DNA from: Pseudomonas crudilactis
GTDB taxonomy: Bacteria > Pseudomonadota > Gammaproteobacteria > Pseudomonadales > Pseudomonadaceae
DNA length: 64,000 bases
Direction of reading: 5' to 3'
Assembly (NCBI RefSeq): GCF_013433315.1
Contig: NZ_WXVV01000002.1
Span: 62,001 to 126,000, forward strand
The number at the start of each line of letters is the position of its first letter. The stretch's first letter is position 1. Both the position numbers and the translations under genes were made by a program. This document shows positions 17,223-25,367 of the stretch, one piece after another. The notes below the pieces were generated by a model that had not been told where the DNA came from, searched no databases, and saw nothing but the letters and a program-made list of their open reading frames with translations.

Positions 17223-17356
17223 ATGCCTGCAGGTTATTGTCTCCTGCAACATCCGGTGAAAATTCGCTCATAGAATCCACCTAGCAACATCCCCTCCCCC
17301 AACTACCCTTCAAAAACCCGCAGGAAGCGGCCCCCGATTCAGCTCAAGGAACGACC

Positions 17357-18850
17357 ATGTCCCTCTCCATCGTCCACAGTCGCGCCCAGATAGGCGTGGA
17401 AGCCCCCGCTGTCACCGTCGAAGTCCATCTGGCCAACGGACTGCCGTCGCTGACCATGGTCGGGCTGCCCGAGGCGGCGGTGAAGGAGAGCAAGGATCGC
17501 GTGCGCAGCGCGATCATCAATTCCGGGCTGCAGTTTCCGGCGCGGCGGATCACCTTGAATCTGGCGCCGGCGGATCTGCCCAAGGATGGTGGGCGGTTTG
17601 ATCTGGCGATTGCCTTGGGGATTCTGTCGGCGAGTGTGCAGGTGCCGTGTTTGACGCTGGATGATGTGGAATGTCTGGGTGAGTTGGCGTTGTCCGGCGC
17701 AGTACGAGCGGTGCGCGGCGTGTTGCCGGCAGCGTTGGCGGCGCGCAAGGCGGGGCGTGCGCTGGTGGTGCCGCGGGCGAATGCCGAGGAAGCGTGCCTG
17801 GCTTCGGGGTTGAAGGTGTACGCCGTGGATCATTTGCTCGAGGCGGTGGCGCATTTCAATGGGCATACACCGGTTGAGCCCTATGTATCCGACGGGCTGA
17901 TGCATGCCAGCAAGCCTTATCCCGACCTGAATGAAGTGCAGGGACAACTGGCGGCAAAACGGGCGTTGCTGATTGCTGCAGCGGGGGCGCATAACTTGTT
18001 GTTCAGCGGGCCTCCGGGAACGGGGAAGACCTTGTTGGCCAGCCGATTACCGGGACTGTTGCCGCCGCTGACTGAAAGTGAAGCACTAGAGGTAGCGGCA
18101 ATACAGTCAGTTGCCAGTGGGGCGCCGCTGACCCATTGGCCGCAGCGTCCGTTCCGCCAACCGCACCACTCGGCATCCGGGCCAGCACTGGTCGGTGGCA
18201 GCTCAAAACCGCAACCCGGAGAAATCACCCTCGCCCACCACGGCGTGCTGTTCCTCGATGAGCTGCCGGAATTTGATCGCAAGGTGCTGGAAGTCTTACG
18301 GGAGCCTTTGGAGTCGGGGTTCATCGTGATCGCTCGAGCCAAGGATCGCGTGCGGTTTCCCGCGCGCTTTCAGTTGGTGGCGGCGATGAATCCTTGCCCC
18401 TGTGGATATCTTGGCGAACCCAGCGGCAAGTGCTCGTGCACCCCGGACATGGTTCAGCGTTATCGCAACAAGTTGTCGGGCCCCCTGCTGGACCGAATCG
18501 ACTTACATCTGACGGTAGCGCGGGAGGCGACAGCGCTGAACCCTGCGGTAAAGCCAGGAGAAGACAGCGCCAGTGCGGCCGCGTTGGTAGCCGAAGCCCG
18601 CGAACGCCAACAGAAACGCCAAGGTTGTGCCAATGCGTTTCTTGATCTGCCAGGCCTGCGCCGCCACTGCAGGTTATCCACAGCCGATGAGGCCTGGCTG
18701 GAATCAGCCTGTGAACGGCTGACCCTGTCACTGCGCTCGGCGCACCGGTTGCTCAAAGTCGCCAGGACGTTGGCCGATCTGAGTCAGGAAAAAGACATTA
18801 CACGCGAACACCTGGCGGAGGCTTTGCAGTATCGGACGGCAACGCAATGA
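17357..18850 (+). CDS. comM: ComM/YifB family Mg-chelatase-like AAA+ ATPase
   Basis: 497 aa. An N-terminal Lon-protease-like fold domain (MSLSIVHSRAQIGVEAPAVT...) precedes the AAA+ module with Walker A GPPGTGKT (218-225), Walker B VLFLDELPEF, and a zinc-type cysteine set in MNPCPCGYLGEPSGKCSCTP. ComM is a hexameric helicase that drives branch migration of the D-loop during natural transformation. Start ATG at 17357 after AAGGA. It is a frequent integration site for islands in other bacteria; here the frame is intact and an accessory operon begins right after it. Confidence 0.95.
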   Translation: MSLSIVHSRAQIGVEAPAVTVEVHLANGLPSLTMVGLPEAAVKESKDRVRSAIINSGLQFPARRITLNLAPADLPKDGGRFDLAIALGILSASVQVPCLTLDDVECLGELALSGAVRAVRGVLPAALAARKAGRALVVPRANAEEACLASGLKVYAVDHLLEAVAHFNGHTPVEPYVSDGLMHASKPYPDLNEVQGQLAAKRALLIAAAGAHNLLFSGPPGTGKTLLASRLPGLLPPLTESEALEVAAIQSVASGAPLTHWPQRPFRQPHHSASGPALVGGSSKPQPGEITLAHHGVLFLDELPEFDRKVLEVLREPLESGFIVIARAKDRVRFPARFQLVAAMNPCPCGYLGEPSGKCSCTPDMVQRYRNKLSGPLLDRIDLHLTVAREATALNPAVKPGEDSASAAALVAEARERQQKRQGCANAFLDLPGLRRHCRLSTADEAWLESACERLTLSLRSAHRLLKVARTLADLSQEKDITREHLAEALQYRTATQ

Positions 18851-18924
18851 AAATGACAGCGCTACTCGTAAGTGAACTGCCCCGAAAATAAACACCCGAG
18901 CGCTAATGGCGCTTGGCCGAGATG

Positions 18925-18933
18925 TGATATAAC
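18925..18933 (+). promoter_or_regulatory. candidate extended -10 promoter of the phosphoramidate operon
   Basis: TGATATAAC: an extended -10 element (TG, one base, TATAAC). No good -35 box is present at 17 bases, as expected for extended -10 promoters. A start near 18940 would give a leader of about 215 bases before the first operon gene. Confidence 0.45.
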
Positions 18934-19012
18934 GACGGCGCTCTTTTTTACTACATTCTGTCTATCGTCAAGACATAGAGCATTTTTCATCATGGAGTGG
19001 AGGCGGGGCATC

Positions 19013-19060
19013 ATGGACAAGATTTCTACTGTTACCGGACAAAGCTGTTCAATTCATTAG
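19013..19060 (+). CDS. possible 15-residue leader peptide
   Basis: ATG at 19013 with GGAGG 9 bases before it encodes MDKISTVTGQSCSIH and stops at 19060. The good ribosome site in a long leader, followed by a hairpin, suggests a translated leader that could couple to expression of the operon. No amino-acid run of the attenuation type is seen, so its meaning is open. Confidence 0.35.
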   Translation: MDKISTVTGQSCSIH

Positions 19061-19090
19061 TTCAAATCAAGATAACTAAAAAGCCCTTGC

Positions 19091-19118
19091 CCGGCGTTAT
19101 TACTCCGTTTGGCGCCGG
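19091..19118 (+). promoter_or_regulatory. leader hairpin before the phosphoramidate operon
   Basis: CCGGCG / CGCCGG stem with a 16-base loop, followed by CCTTATTTAAAC. It is too weak in T residues to be a confident terminator but may act as an attenuator or stabiliser 37 bases before the first gene. Confidence 0.35.
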
Positions 19119-19154
19119 CCTTATTTAAACAAACTTTGAAAGCAAAACTTCATT

Positions 19155-20327
19155 ATGAAAAATGTTTACTTGCTCAGCAACGTGGCGGACGGTGGCAAAA
19201 CATATCTCGAGTATCTGATTCCAGCGCTTAAATCGCTTCGAGAAAAGTATAACTGTGTCGTGCTCAATACTGATCGTACCGGCTTGAATAGAGAGGAAGT
19301 CGAAGCCGTCCTCGATTTCCCAGTAGAGCAGGTTGACAATGAATTCATTGCAGGCCTGAAATCGCAGGTTGTCATTTCAAATGATGCCTATTCCGGACGC
19401 CTGCTGGACAACTCGAATTTTGGCATCTTCATCAGCCACGGCAATGTCGGGATGCCGACCAAAGACAAGTATTACTACGCCGAATTGACCTCTTACTGGG
19501 ATGTGGTCATCGCGTCTTCCCGGTCAGGCTTTGATTTGATCACGGCCGGAATGCAGGCATACCGTCGCGACAGAAAGGCCCTGAAAACACTATTGATCGA
19601 TGGACTGGCCTTGCGTTCGGACATGCGCAGCACCAGCCCGGTCGCCACGCTGCCGGTGAAGATTCCCGGTAACTTCGAATCGTCACCGCCATCGACAAAA
19701 ACCTCGGACGACTATGTCGTAGGGCTTCTGCCGACCCAACTGGGTATCTGCCCGAACGGGGCGACTCTGTATGAGAATCTGCAGACCGTCATCAATGCAG
19801 TGAAGTCGCAAATTCCCCACGCGACGTTCATCTTGCGTCCGTACATGGCCGAACTTTCCCATCCGACCGTGAAGGATCTGTGCGAACAACTGTCTGCCCA
19901 TGACTGGATAACCATAGACAAGCCCGGGACCAGCAGCACGGCTTTCTATACACAATGCGACACGGTCATCACCGATGCATCCACCGGCGGTGTTTCGTTC
20001 ATGCTCAACACCTGCAAGCTGCCGATTTATTACGTGCCCTTTACCGAAGAGAGCAATCTCACGGTCGACGCCTGGCTAAAGCAAATGGACAACCTATTGC
20101 CAATTGCCAGAAGCAGCAATGAGCTCAGAGACATGGCACTGGGGTTCAGCCTGCTGAAACCAGAAGACAGCTATTACATATACAACAAGTTCTACCAGGC
20201 ACAATACAGCGACTTGCCCCTGCCTCAGGAAGTGTTCCACGACCTGATTGAATACCGGCACGAGTCGAAGTATTGCCCGCTCTCGATTGACTCTTTCGGG
20301 GACATTTACGAGCGGGACAAACATTAA
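19155..20327 (+). CDS. GT-B / CDP-glycerol phosphotransferase-like protein, candidate phosphoramidate transferase
   Basis: 390 aa, soluble, no signal peptide. The N-terminus MKNVYLLSNVADGGKTYLEY begins like a Rossmann half-domain. The C-terminal half (about residues 190-330) has the GT-B nucleotide-binding look: YVVGLLPTQLG, ATFILRPY, and CDTVITDASTGGVSFMLNTC near 266-285, which resembles the SDvlItDySSv..dyll motif of TagF/TagB-type CDP-glycerol transferases. Its base composition is visibly more AT-rich than the flanking genes. It is the first gene of an operon whose other products make a CDP-linked phosphoramidate, so a transferase using that donor is the natural hypothesis. It does not look like the Cj1421/Cj1422 transferases as I remember them. 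Could also be a separate sugar transferase. Confidence 0.6.
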   Translation: MKNVYLLSNVADGGKTYLEYLIPALKSLREKYNCVVLNTDRTGLNREEVEAVLDFPVEQVDNEFIAGLKSQVVISNDAYSGRLLDNSNFGIFISHGNVGMPTKDKYYYAELTSYWDVVIASSRSGFDLITAGMQAYRRDRKALKTLLIDGLALRSDMRSTSPVATLPVKIPGNFESSPPSTKTSDDYVVGLLPTQLGICPNGATLYENLQTVINAVKSQIPHATFILRPYMAELSHPTVKDLCEQLSAHDWITIDKPGTSSTAFYTQCDTVITDASTGGVSFMLNTCKLPIYYVPFTEESNLTVDAWLKQMDNLLPIARSSNELRDMALGFSLLKPEDSYYIYNKFYQAQYSDLPLPQEVFHDLIEYRHESKYCPLSIDSFGDIYERDKH

Positions 20328-20400
20328 AATAACGCAGGCCTGACCTCATGCAAGGAAACAGCCTGCCGATACACTCGAATCGAACACAAGTCAGAACACT

Positions 20401-20943
20401 ATGAAATGTGATGCGGGTGGACAGGTAATCTGGATTACGGGCCTTTCAGGAGCGGGCAAATCAACGCTGGCCGGTGAATTGGTTGCCAGACTGCGTGCTG
20501 AAGGACGATCGGTGGTCATGCTCGATGGCGATGAATTGCGCGAAGTATTCGGCGCAGCCGCTGCCAACTCACAGAACCATGGCCGCGAAGGTCGCCTGGC
20601 CCTCGCACTGCAATACGCTCGTCTGTGCAAAATGATCGCAGCACAGGGACAAACCGTGGTGATCGCCACGATCTCGCTATTTCGCGAGGTTCACCAGTGG
20701 AACCGCGCCCACCTGCCCAAATATTTCGAGATTTATCTGAAGGTGCCCGTCGAGGAGTTGCGTCGCCGCGACCCCAAGGGCATCTATCGCCGTTTCGATG
20801 CGGGCGAACTGCATAACGTTGCCGGGCTCGACCTGGACATTGATGAACCGCTGGCGGCGGACTGCCTGGTTGAGTTCGATCACGAACGCTCCAGCCCGCG
20901 TCTGGCCGATGATTTGCTCCCTAAAATTCTTGGAAGGAACTGA
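20401..20943 (+). CDS. CysC-like kinase, probable cytidine diphosphoramidate kinase (Cj1415 type)
   Basis: 180 aa APS-kinase fold. P-loop GLSGAGKST (residues 14-22), then LDGDELREVFG (41-51), both typical of CysC. The APS-binding region differs: instead of FISP with the arginine series there is ATISLFREVHQWNR. In Campylobacter jejuni the CysC-like Cj1415 phosphorylates the ribose 3'-OH of cytidine diphosphoramidate rather than APS; the same is inferred here because the gene stands in a full set of phosphoramidate genes and no sulfate genes are near. The stop is 2 bases before the methyltransferase ATG. Confidence 0.75.
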   Translation: MKCDAGGQVIWITGLSGAGKSTLAGELVARLRAEGRSVVMLDGDELREVFGAAAANSQNHGREGRLALALQYARLCKMIAAQGQTVVIATISLFREVHQWNRAHLPKYFEIYLKVPVEELRRRDPKGIYRRFDAGELHNVAGLDLDIDEPLAADCLVEFDHERSSPRLADDLLPKILGRN

Positions 20944-20945
20944 CT

Positions 20946-21695
20946 ATGAAAACCGAATGGGACTACACCACTCTGGCCGATGCCTATTTGAAGCGCCCTG
21001 ACTACGCCGACGCGGCCATCGACGCCATGCTGTCGATTGCCGGTGCCGAGCAAGGCGACAAGTTCTGCGACGTCGGCGCGGGTGTTGCGCACTTGACGCT
21101 GATGCTGGCCGCCCGTGGTCTGGATGTCACAGCGGTAGAACCCAACGATGCCATGCGCGGCAATGGCATCAAGCGCACCGCGGAACTGCAAAACGTCAAA
21201 TGGCACGAAGGCACCGGTGAAGCCACCGGCCAGTCGGCGCAAGCGTTCGACATGGTCACGTTCGGCAGCTCCTTCAATGTCTGCGATCGTCAGCAGGCGC
21301 TCAAGGAAACCGCGCGCATTCTCAAGCCGCGCGGCTGGTTTGCCTGCATGTGGAACCACCGCAATCTGGAAGACCCGATCCAGGCGCGCATCGAAGCGAT
21401 CATCAAAGAGCGCGTGGCCGGCTATGGCTACGGCACCCGTCGCGAAGACCAGACTGCCGTGATCGACGCCAGCGAACTGTTCGGCCCGGTCGTGCATCTG
21501 GATGCCCGCGTGATTCACGAGCAGTCGATCGAAGAATGCCTCGAAGCCTGGCGCTCGCACGCCACGCTGGAACGTCAGGCTGGCGCCAGCTTCCATGAAG
21601 TGATCGCGGCCATCGACGACTACCTGAAAAGCCTGCAGAAGCCGTCGATCCAGATTCCGTACTCGACCAACATCTGGGTTGCTCAACTGAGATAA
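20946..21695 (+). CDS. SAM-dependent methyltransferase (candidate phosphoramidate O-methyltransferase, Cj1419/Cj1420 type)
   Basis: 249 aa class I methyltransferase. Motif I is CDVGAGVAHLTLMLAARG (about residues 41-58), the SAM-ribose acid is in VTAVEPND, motif II-like FDMVTFGSSFNVCD, and a post-core LKPRGWFACMWNHR. No signal peptide. Inside the operon between the CysC-like kinase and the glutamine kinase, with only 2 and 6 bases on each side. In C. jejuni two related methyltransferases provide the methyl of O-methyl phosphoramidate; here there is one. The exact acceptor is inference. Confidence 0.75.
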   Translation: MKTEWDYTTLADAYLKRPDYADAAIDAMLSIAGAEQGDKFCDVGAGVAHLTLMLAARGLDVTAVEPNDAMRGNGIKRTAELQNVKWHEGTGEATGQSAQAFDMVTFGSSFNVCDRQQALKETARILKPRGWFACMWNHRNLEDPIQARIEAIIKERVAGYGYGTRREDQTAVIDASELFGPVVHLDARVIHEQSIEECLEAWRSHATLERQAGASFHEVIAAIDDYLKSLQKPSIQIPYSTNIWVAQLR

Positions 21696-21701
21696 CCGCT
21701 G

Positions 21702-24017
21702 ATGGCCCTGCATTTCTCAACCAAGGCCGGCACCCTGACCAGCCTGCAAGGGCGGCTCGCCTCGGCGCACATTGCGCCGTTGCTGGCGTTCACTGTGGCG
21801 GACTGGCAACTGGATCAGCGCGCTTGCGTTGAGGACATCCAGCAGCGGCTGCCGAGCGCTCCGTGGATCGTGCGCTCCAGTTGCGGGCGCGAGGACAGTG
21901 CACTGGCCTCGTTCGCCGGCGCCTTCCTGTCGGTGCCGAATGTCGATGAGGCTGAACTGGTCTCGGCGATCGAACAAGTCATCGCCAGTTACGGCGACGT
22001 GCACCTGACTGACGAGATTCTGATTCAACCAATGCTCGGCAATGTGCTGCGCTCCGGCGTGGCCTTCTCTCACGACCCCAACACCTGCGCACCGTATCGC
22101 GTGGTGAATTGGTCAGAGGGCGATGACACCGCCGCCGTCACTGGCGGCATGGGTGGTCGGCTCTGGCAGCAGGCGGCGCACAGTGCTGTGGCAGCGCCCG
22201 CGGCGCTCGCACCGGTGGTGGACTTGCTCGAGGAATTGCTCAGCCTGTTTGGTGATCGACCGGTCGACTGCGAGTTCGCGGTCACCCGCGATGCTGAGGG
22301 CGAGACACTCTGGCTGCTGCAAGCCCGGCCATTGATTCTGCCGGCGGTGCCTGAGTCCGCAGCCACCCAGTTCGCCCGCCTGCAAAGCATTCAGAGCAAA
22401 GTCGAACGGGGCATGCGTCCGCACCCATTTCTGATCGGTCAGCGCACCGTGTACGGCGTGATGCCCGACTGGAACCCGGCCGAGATCATCGGTATCCGGC
22501 CCAAACCGTTGGCGCTTTCGTTGTATCGGGATCTGGTCACCGATTCGATCTGGGCTTACCAGCGCCACAACTATGGCTATCGTAACTTGCGCAGCTTCCC
22601 GCTGATGCCGCATTTTTTTGGTCTGCCGTATATCGATGTGCGCCTGTCGTTCAACTCGTTCATTCCGGCCGACCTTGATGAAGGGCTGGCCGGTCGCCTG
22701 GTCGATTACTACATCGATCGCTTGCTGGCGGAACCGACGCTGCACGACAAGGTAGAGTTCGAGATCGTTTTCTCCTGCTACACCCTCGACTTGTCGCAGC
22801 AACTGGAGCGTTTGCGCAGTGCCGGTTTTCTTGAGCATGAACTGGACGCCATCAGCACCAGTCTGCGCAAGCTGACCAACCGCATCGTGCACCCCAAGGA
22901 CGGTTTGTGGCGCAGCGATGCCAATAAACTTGAGGTACTCAACGCCCGTCGCGAAGAGTTGCTGGCCTCCAATGCCGACCCGCTCGAACGCATCTACTGG
23001 CTGCTGGAGGATGCCAAGCGTTATGGCACCCTGCCCTTCGCCGGTCTGGCCCGCGCCGGGTTTGTTGCCGTGCAGATGCTGCGATCGCTGGTCAGCGTCG
23101 GCGTGTTTTCGCAGGCGGATTACGATGCGTTCATGGCCGGGGTTTCTACGGTCAGCGGGCAGTTGGCTCGTGACCGCGCCACCCTCGACAAAACCACGTT
23201 CCTCGCCCGTTACGGGCATTTGCGACCGGGCACCTACGACATCCTCTCGCCGCGTTACGACGAGGCGCCGGAGCTGTATTTCGACTGGACGCAAAGCCCC
23301 GCTGCGCCGGAACCGCTGCGACCGTTTTCGCTGACGCTGCCGCAGATGCGCGAAATCGTCAAACAGCTCGAGGCCCATGGCCTGCAGCCTGATCCGGTGG
23401 GGCTGCTGGACTTCCTGCAGAACGGCATCGAGCTGCGCGAGCTGGCCAAGTTTCACTTCACGCGTAACCTCTCCGATGCCTTGGCCTTGATCGCTCAGGT
23501 CGGTGCGCAGTACGGCATTGGTCGCGAGGATCTGGCTTATTGCGACATCAGCGCTTTCCAGGAGCTGCACGTAGCAGCGGCGGACCCGAAAGAGCTGCTG
23601 TTGCGCAGCATCGAACAAGGCAAGGCGCGTTACGCCGAAACACTCAAGGTGTCGCTGCCGCCGGTGATCACCTGCCCAGAAGATGTCTGGAGTTTCGAGT
23701 GGCCGGAAACGGCGCCCAATTTCATTACGCAAAAACGCGTGACTGCGCCGGTGGTGCTGTGTGATGACCGGGAAAAACTCGCCGGGGCGATTGTTTGCAT
23801 TCCCAACGCCGATCCGGGGTTTGACTGGCTGTTCGCCTACCCGATTGCCGGGCTTATCACTGCGTGGGGCGGGGCCAATTCGCATATGGCGATCCGTGCC
23901 GGTGAGCTTGGCTTGCCGGCGGTGATTGGCGCTGGCGAAGTGCTCTACCGTCGATGGTCGACGGCGGATTTCCTGCATCTCGATTGTCCGGGTCGCCGAG
24001 TGGAGTTGATGTCATGA
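21702..24017 (+). CDS. L-glutamine kinase-like protein (PEP synthase/PPDK-type, Cj1418 type)
   Basis: 771 aa three-part enzyme. The N-terminal ATP-grasp domain has IVRSSCGREDSALASFAGAF (about 57-76) and closes with LWLLQARPLIL, both typical of pyruvate phosphate dikinase relatives. A long central domain (about 230-650) does not look like a PEP/pyruvate TIM barrel. The C-terminal swivelling domain has the phospho-histidine motif GGANSHMAIRAGELGLPAVIG with H728. In C. jejuni Cj1418 has this architecture and uses ATP to make L-glutamine phosphate on the amide, the first step to the P-N bond. Overlaps the next gene by 4 bases (ATGA). Confidence 0.82.
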   Translation: MALHFSTKAGTLTSLQGRLASAHIAPLLAFTVADWQLDQRACVEDIQQRLPSAPWIVRSSCGREDSALASFAGAFLSVPNVDEAELVSAIEQVIASYGDVHLTDEILIQPMLGNVLRSGVAFSHDPNTCAPYRVVNWSEGDDTAAVTGGMGGRLWQQAAHSAVAAPAALAPVVDLLEELLSLFGDRPVDCEFAVTRDAEGETLWLLQARPLILPAVPESAATQFARLQSIQSKVERGMRPHPFLIGQRTVYGVMPDWNPAEIIGIRPKPLALSLYRDLVTDSIWAYQRHNYGYRNLRSFPLMPHFFGLPYIDVRLSFNSFIPADLDEGLAGRLVDYYIDRLLAEPTLHDKVEFEIVFSCYTLDLSQQLERLRSAGFLEHELDAISTSLRKLTNRIVHPKDGLWRSDANKLEVLNARREELLASNADPLERIYWLLEDAKRYGTLPFAGLARAGFVAVQMLRSLVSVGVFSQADYDAFMAGVSTVSGQLARDRATLDKTTFLARYGHLRPGTYDILSPRYDEAPELYFDWTQSPAAPEPLRPFSLTLPQMREIVKQLEAHGLQPDPVGLLDFLQNGIELRELAKFHFTRNLSDALALIAQVGAQYGIGREDLAYCDISAFQELHVAAADPKELLLRSIEQGKARYAETLKVSLPPVITCPEDVWSFEWPETAPNFITQKRVTAPVVLCDDREKLAGAIVCIPNADPGFDWLFAYPIAGLITAWGGANSHMAIRAGELGLPAVIGAGEVLYRRWSTADFLHLDCPGRRVELMS

Positions 24018-24634
24018 AAGTGGTCGCGATCAGCCAACGTGTCGACATGCATCCAGAACGCGGTGAAAGCCGTGACGCGCTGGATCAGCGCCTGATCGCG
24101 TTTGTGCTGGCGGCAGGCTTTATCCCTGTGCCAGTGCCCAACGGCTGGCAATCACCCGACGACCTCGATCGTTGGCTGGCAGCGGTAAACCCACAAGCCA
24201 TCGTGCTGTCGGGCGGCAACGACATCGGTCAGTGCCCGGCTCGCGACCTCACCGAAAGCAGGCTGCTGGACCACGCCCATGCGCGCCATCTGCCGTTGCT
24301 GGGGATTTGCCGGGGTATGCAGATGCTTGGGCACTGGTCGGGTGTCTCGTTGAAACCGGTCACCGGCCATGTACGCACCCGGCATCAGCTATCCGGGCAG
24401 ATCGTCGCCGAGGTCAATAGCTATCACACCTTCGCCCTCGCCGGTTGCCCGCTCGGGTTCGAGGTGCTGGCGCGCAGCGAGGACGGCGAAATCGAAGCGA
24501 TCCACCACCTGCAACGACCGTGGCAGGGCTGGATGTGGCACCCGGAGCGTGAAAGCGATTTCGCGGTGCACGACCTTCAGCGTCTGCAGCGCCTGTTTGG
24601 CGAAACCGATTCCACTGAAGAATTCACGGGATAG
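24014..24634 (+). CDS. class I glutamine amidotransferase-type hydrolase, probable gamma-glutamyl-CDP-amidate hydrolase (Cj1417 type)
   Basis: 206 aa. The class I amidotransferase triad is present: nucleophile C99 in LGICRGMQML, H176 and E178 in GWMWHPERE. Such free-standing members hydrolyse gamma-glutamyl amide bonds (PuuD type). In the phosphoramidate pathway Cj1417 cuts L-glutamate from gamma-glutamyl-CDP-amidate to leave cytidine diphosphoramidate. The operon position, between the glutamine kinase and the cytidylyltransferase, argues for that role over polyamine catabolism. The ATG at 24014 overlaps the stop of the kinase gene. Confidence 0.8.
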   Translation: MKVVAISQRVDMHPERGESRDALDQRLIAFVLAAGFIPVPVPNGWQSPDDLDRWLAAVNPQAIVLSGGNDIGQCPARDLTESRLLDHAHARHLPLLGICRGMQMLGHWSGVSLKPVTGHVRTRHQLSGQIVAEVNSYHTFALAGCPLGFEVLARSEDGEIEAIHHLQRPWQGWMWHPERESDFAVHDLQRLQRLFGETDSTEEFTG

Positions 24635-24641
24635 ACCTGTA

Positions 24642-25355
24642 GTGAAAGCCATTATTCTGGCTGCCGGACGTGGCAGCCGCATGAAAAGCCTCACCGACGA
24701 ACGCCCAAAATGTCTGGTCGAGTTGCGCGGTAAACCGTTGCTGGAATGGCAGCTGGAGTCATTGCGGGCAGCGGGCATCAGCGACATCGCGGTGGTGACC
24801 GGTTACAAGCGCGAGCTACTGGCAGAGCGTGGTCTGAGCGAGTTTCACAACCCGCGCTGGGCCGAGACCAATATGGTTTCGTCACTGGCCTGCGCCGAGT
24901 CCTGGCTTGAGGGTCAGCCGTGCATCGTCAGCTATTCGGATATTTTCTACAGCCCTGTGGCCGTGCAGTCGTTGATCAACAGCGACGCGGCGTTGGCCGT
25001 CACCTACGACCCCAACTGGTTGCAGTTGTGGACCGAGCGCTTCGGCGACCCGTTGCTGGATGCCGAAACCTTTCGCCTGACCGCCACGCACACGTTGGCC
25101 GAAATCGGCAACAAGCCGCAATCGGTGGATGACGTTCAGGGTCAGTACATGGGGCTTTTGCGTTTCACGCCCGAAGGCTGGGCGGAAGTCGTACGGCTGC
25201 GTGCCGAACTGTCGCCGCAGCAACGCGACAGCATGCACATGACCAACACTTTGCAACGCGTTATCGATGCCGGTCGTGTGCCGATTGCAGCTGTCACCTA
25301 CACCGGCGAATGGGGAGAGGTCGACTCCAGTGAGGACCTCTCGGTGTATCAATAA
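24642..25355 (+). CDS. nucleotidyltransferase, probable CTP:phosphoglutamine cytidylyltransferase (Cj1416 type)
   Basis: 237 aa. N-terminal signature IILAAGRGSRMKSLTDERPK-CLVELRGKPLLEWQ of the sugar-nucleotide/phosphocholine (LicC-like) family; metal-binding Asp in VSYSDIFY near residue 102; second acidic site in GEWGEVDSSEDL at the C-terminus. Cj1416 joins CTP and L-glutamine phosphate. The start is GTG at 24642, 7 bases after the previous stop, with no strong ribosome site, so it is probably coupled. Last gene of the operon; it ends 12 bases before the stop of the chemoreceptor gene on the other strand, with no clear terminator. Confidence 0.8.
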   Translation: MKAIILAAGRGSRMKSLTDERPKCLVELRGKPLLEWQLESLRAAGISDIAVVTGYKRELLAERGLSEFHNPRWAETNMVSSLACAESWLEGQPCIVSYSDIFYSPVAVQSLINSDAALAVTYDPNWLQLWTERFGDPLLDAETFRLTATHTLAEIGNKPQSVDDVQGQYMGLLRFTPEGWAEVVRLRAELSPQQRDSMHMTNTLQRVIDAGRVPIAAVTYTGEWGEVDSSEDLSVYQ

Positions 25356-25367
25356 GGCACCGGCGCC

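Noticed and set aside
20401..20943. Sulfate assimilation APS kinase (cysC)
   Set aside because: The fold is CysC-like but the substrate loop differs and every neighbour belongs to the phosphoramidate set; no sulfate genes are near.
22113..23978. 621-codon open frame antisense to the glutamine kinase-like gene
   Set aside because: It mirrors the codon structure of a clear gene with intact family motifs; long antisense frames are normal in high-GC DNA and this one has no ribosome site or recognisable domain.
24014..24634. PuuD-type polyamine hydrolase belonging with the pau genes
   Set aside because: Operon partners are the glutamine kinase and cytidylyltransferase with overlapping or near-touching frames; pau genes are about 15 kb away.
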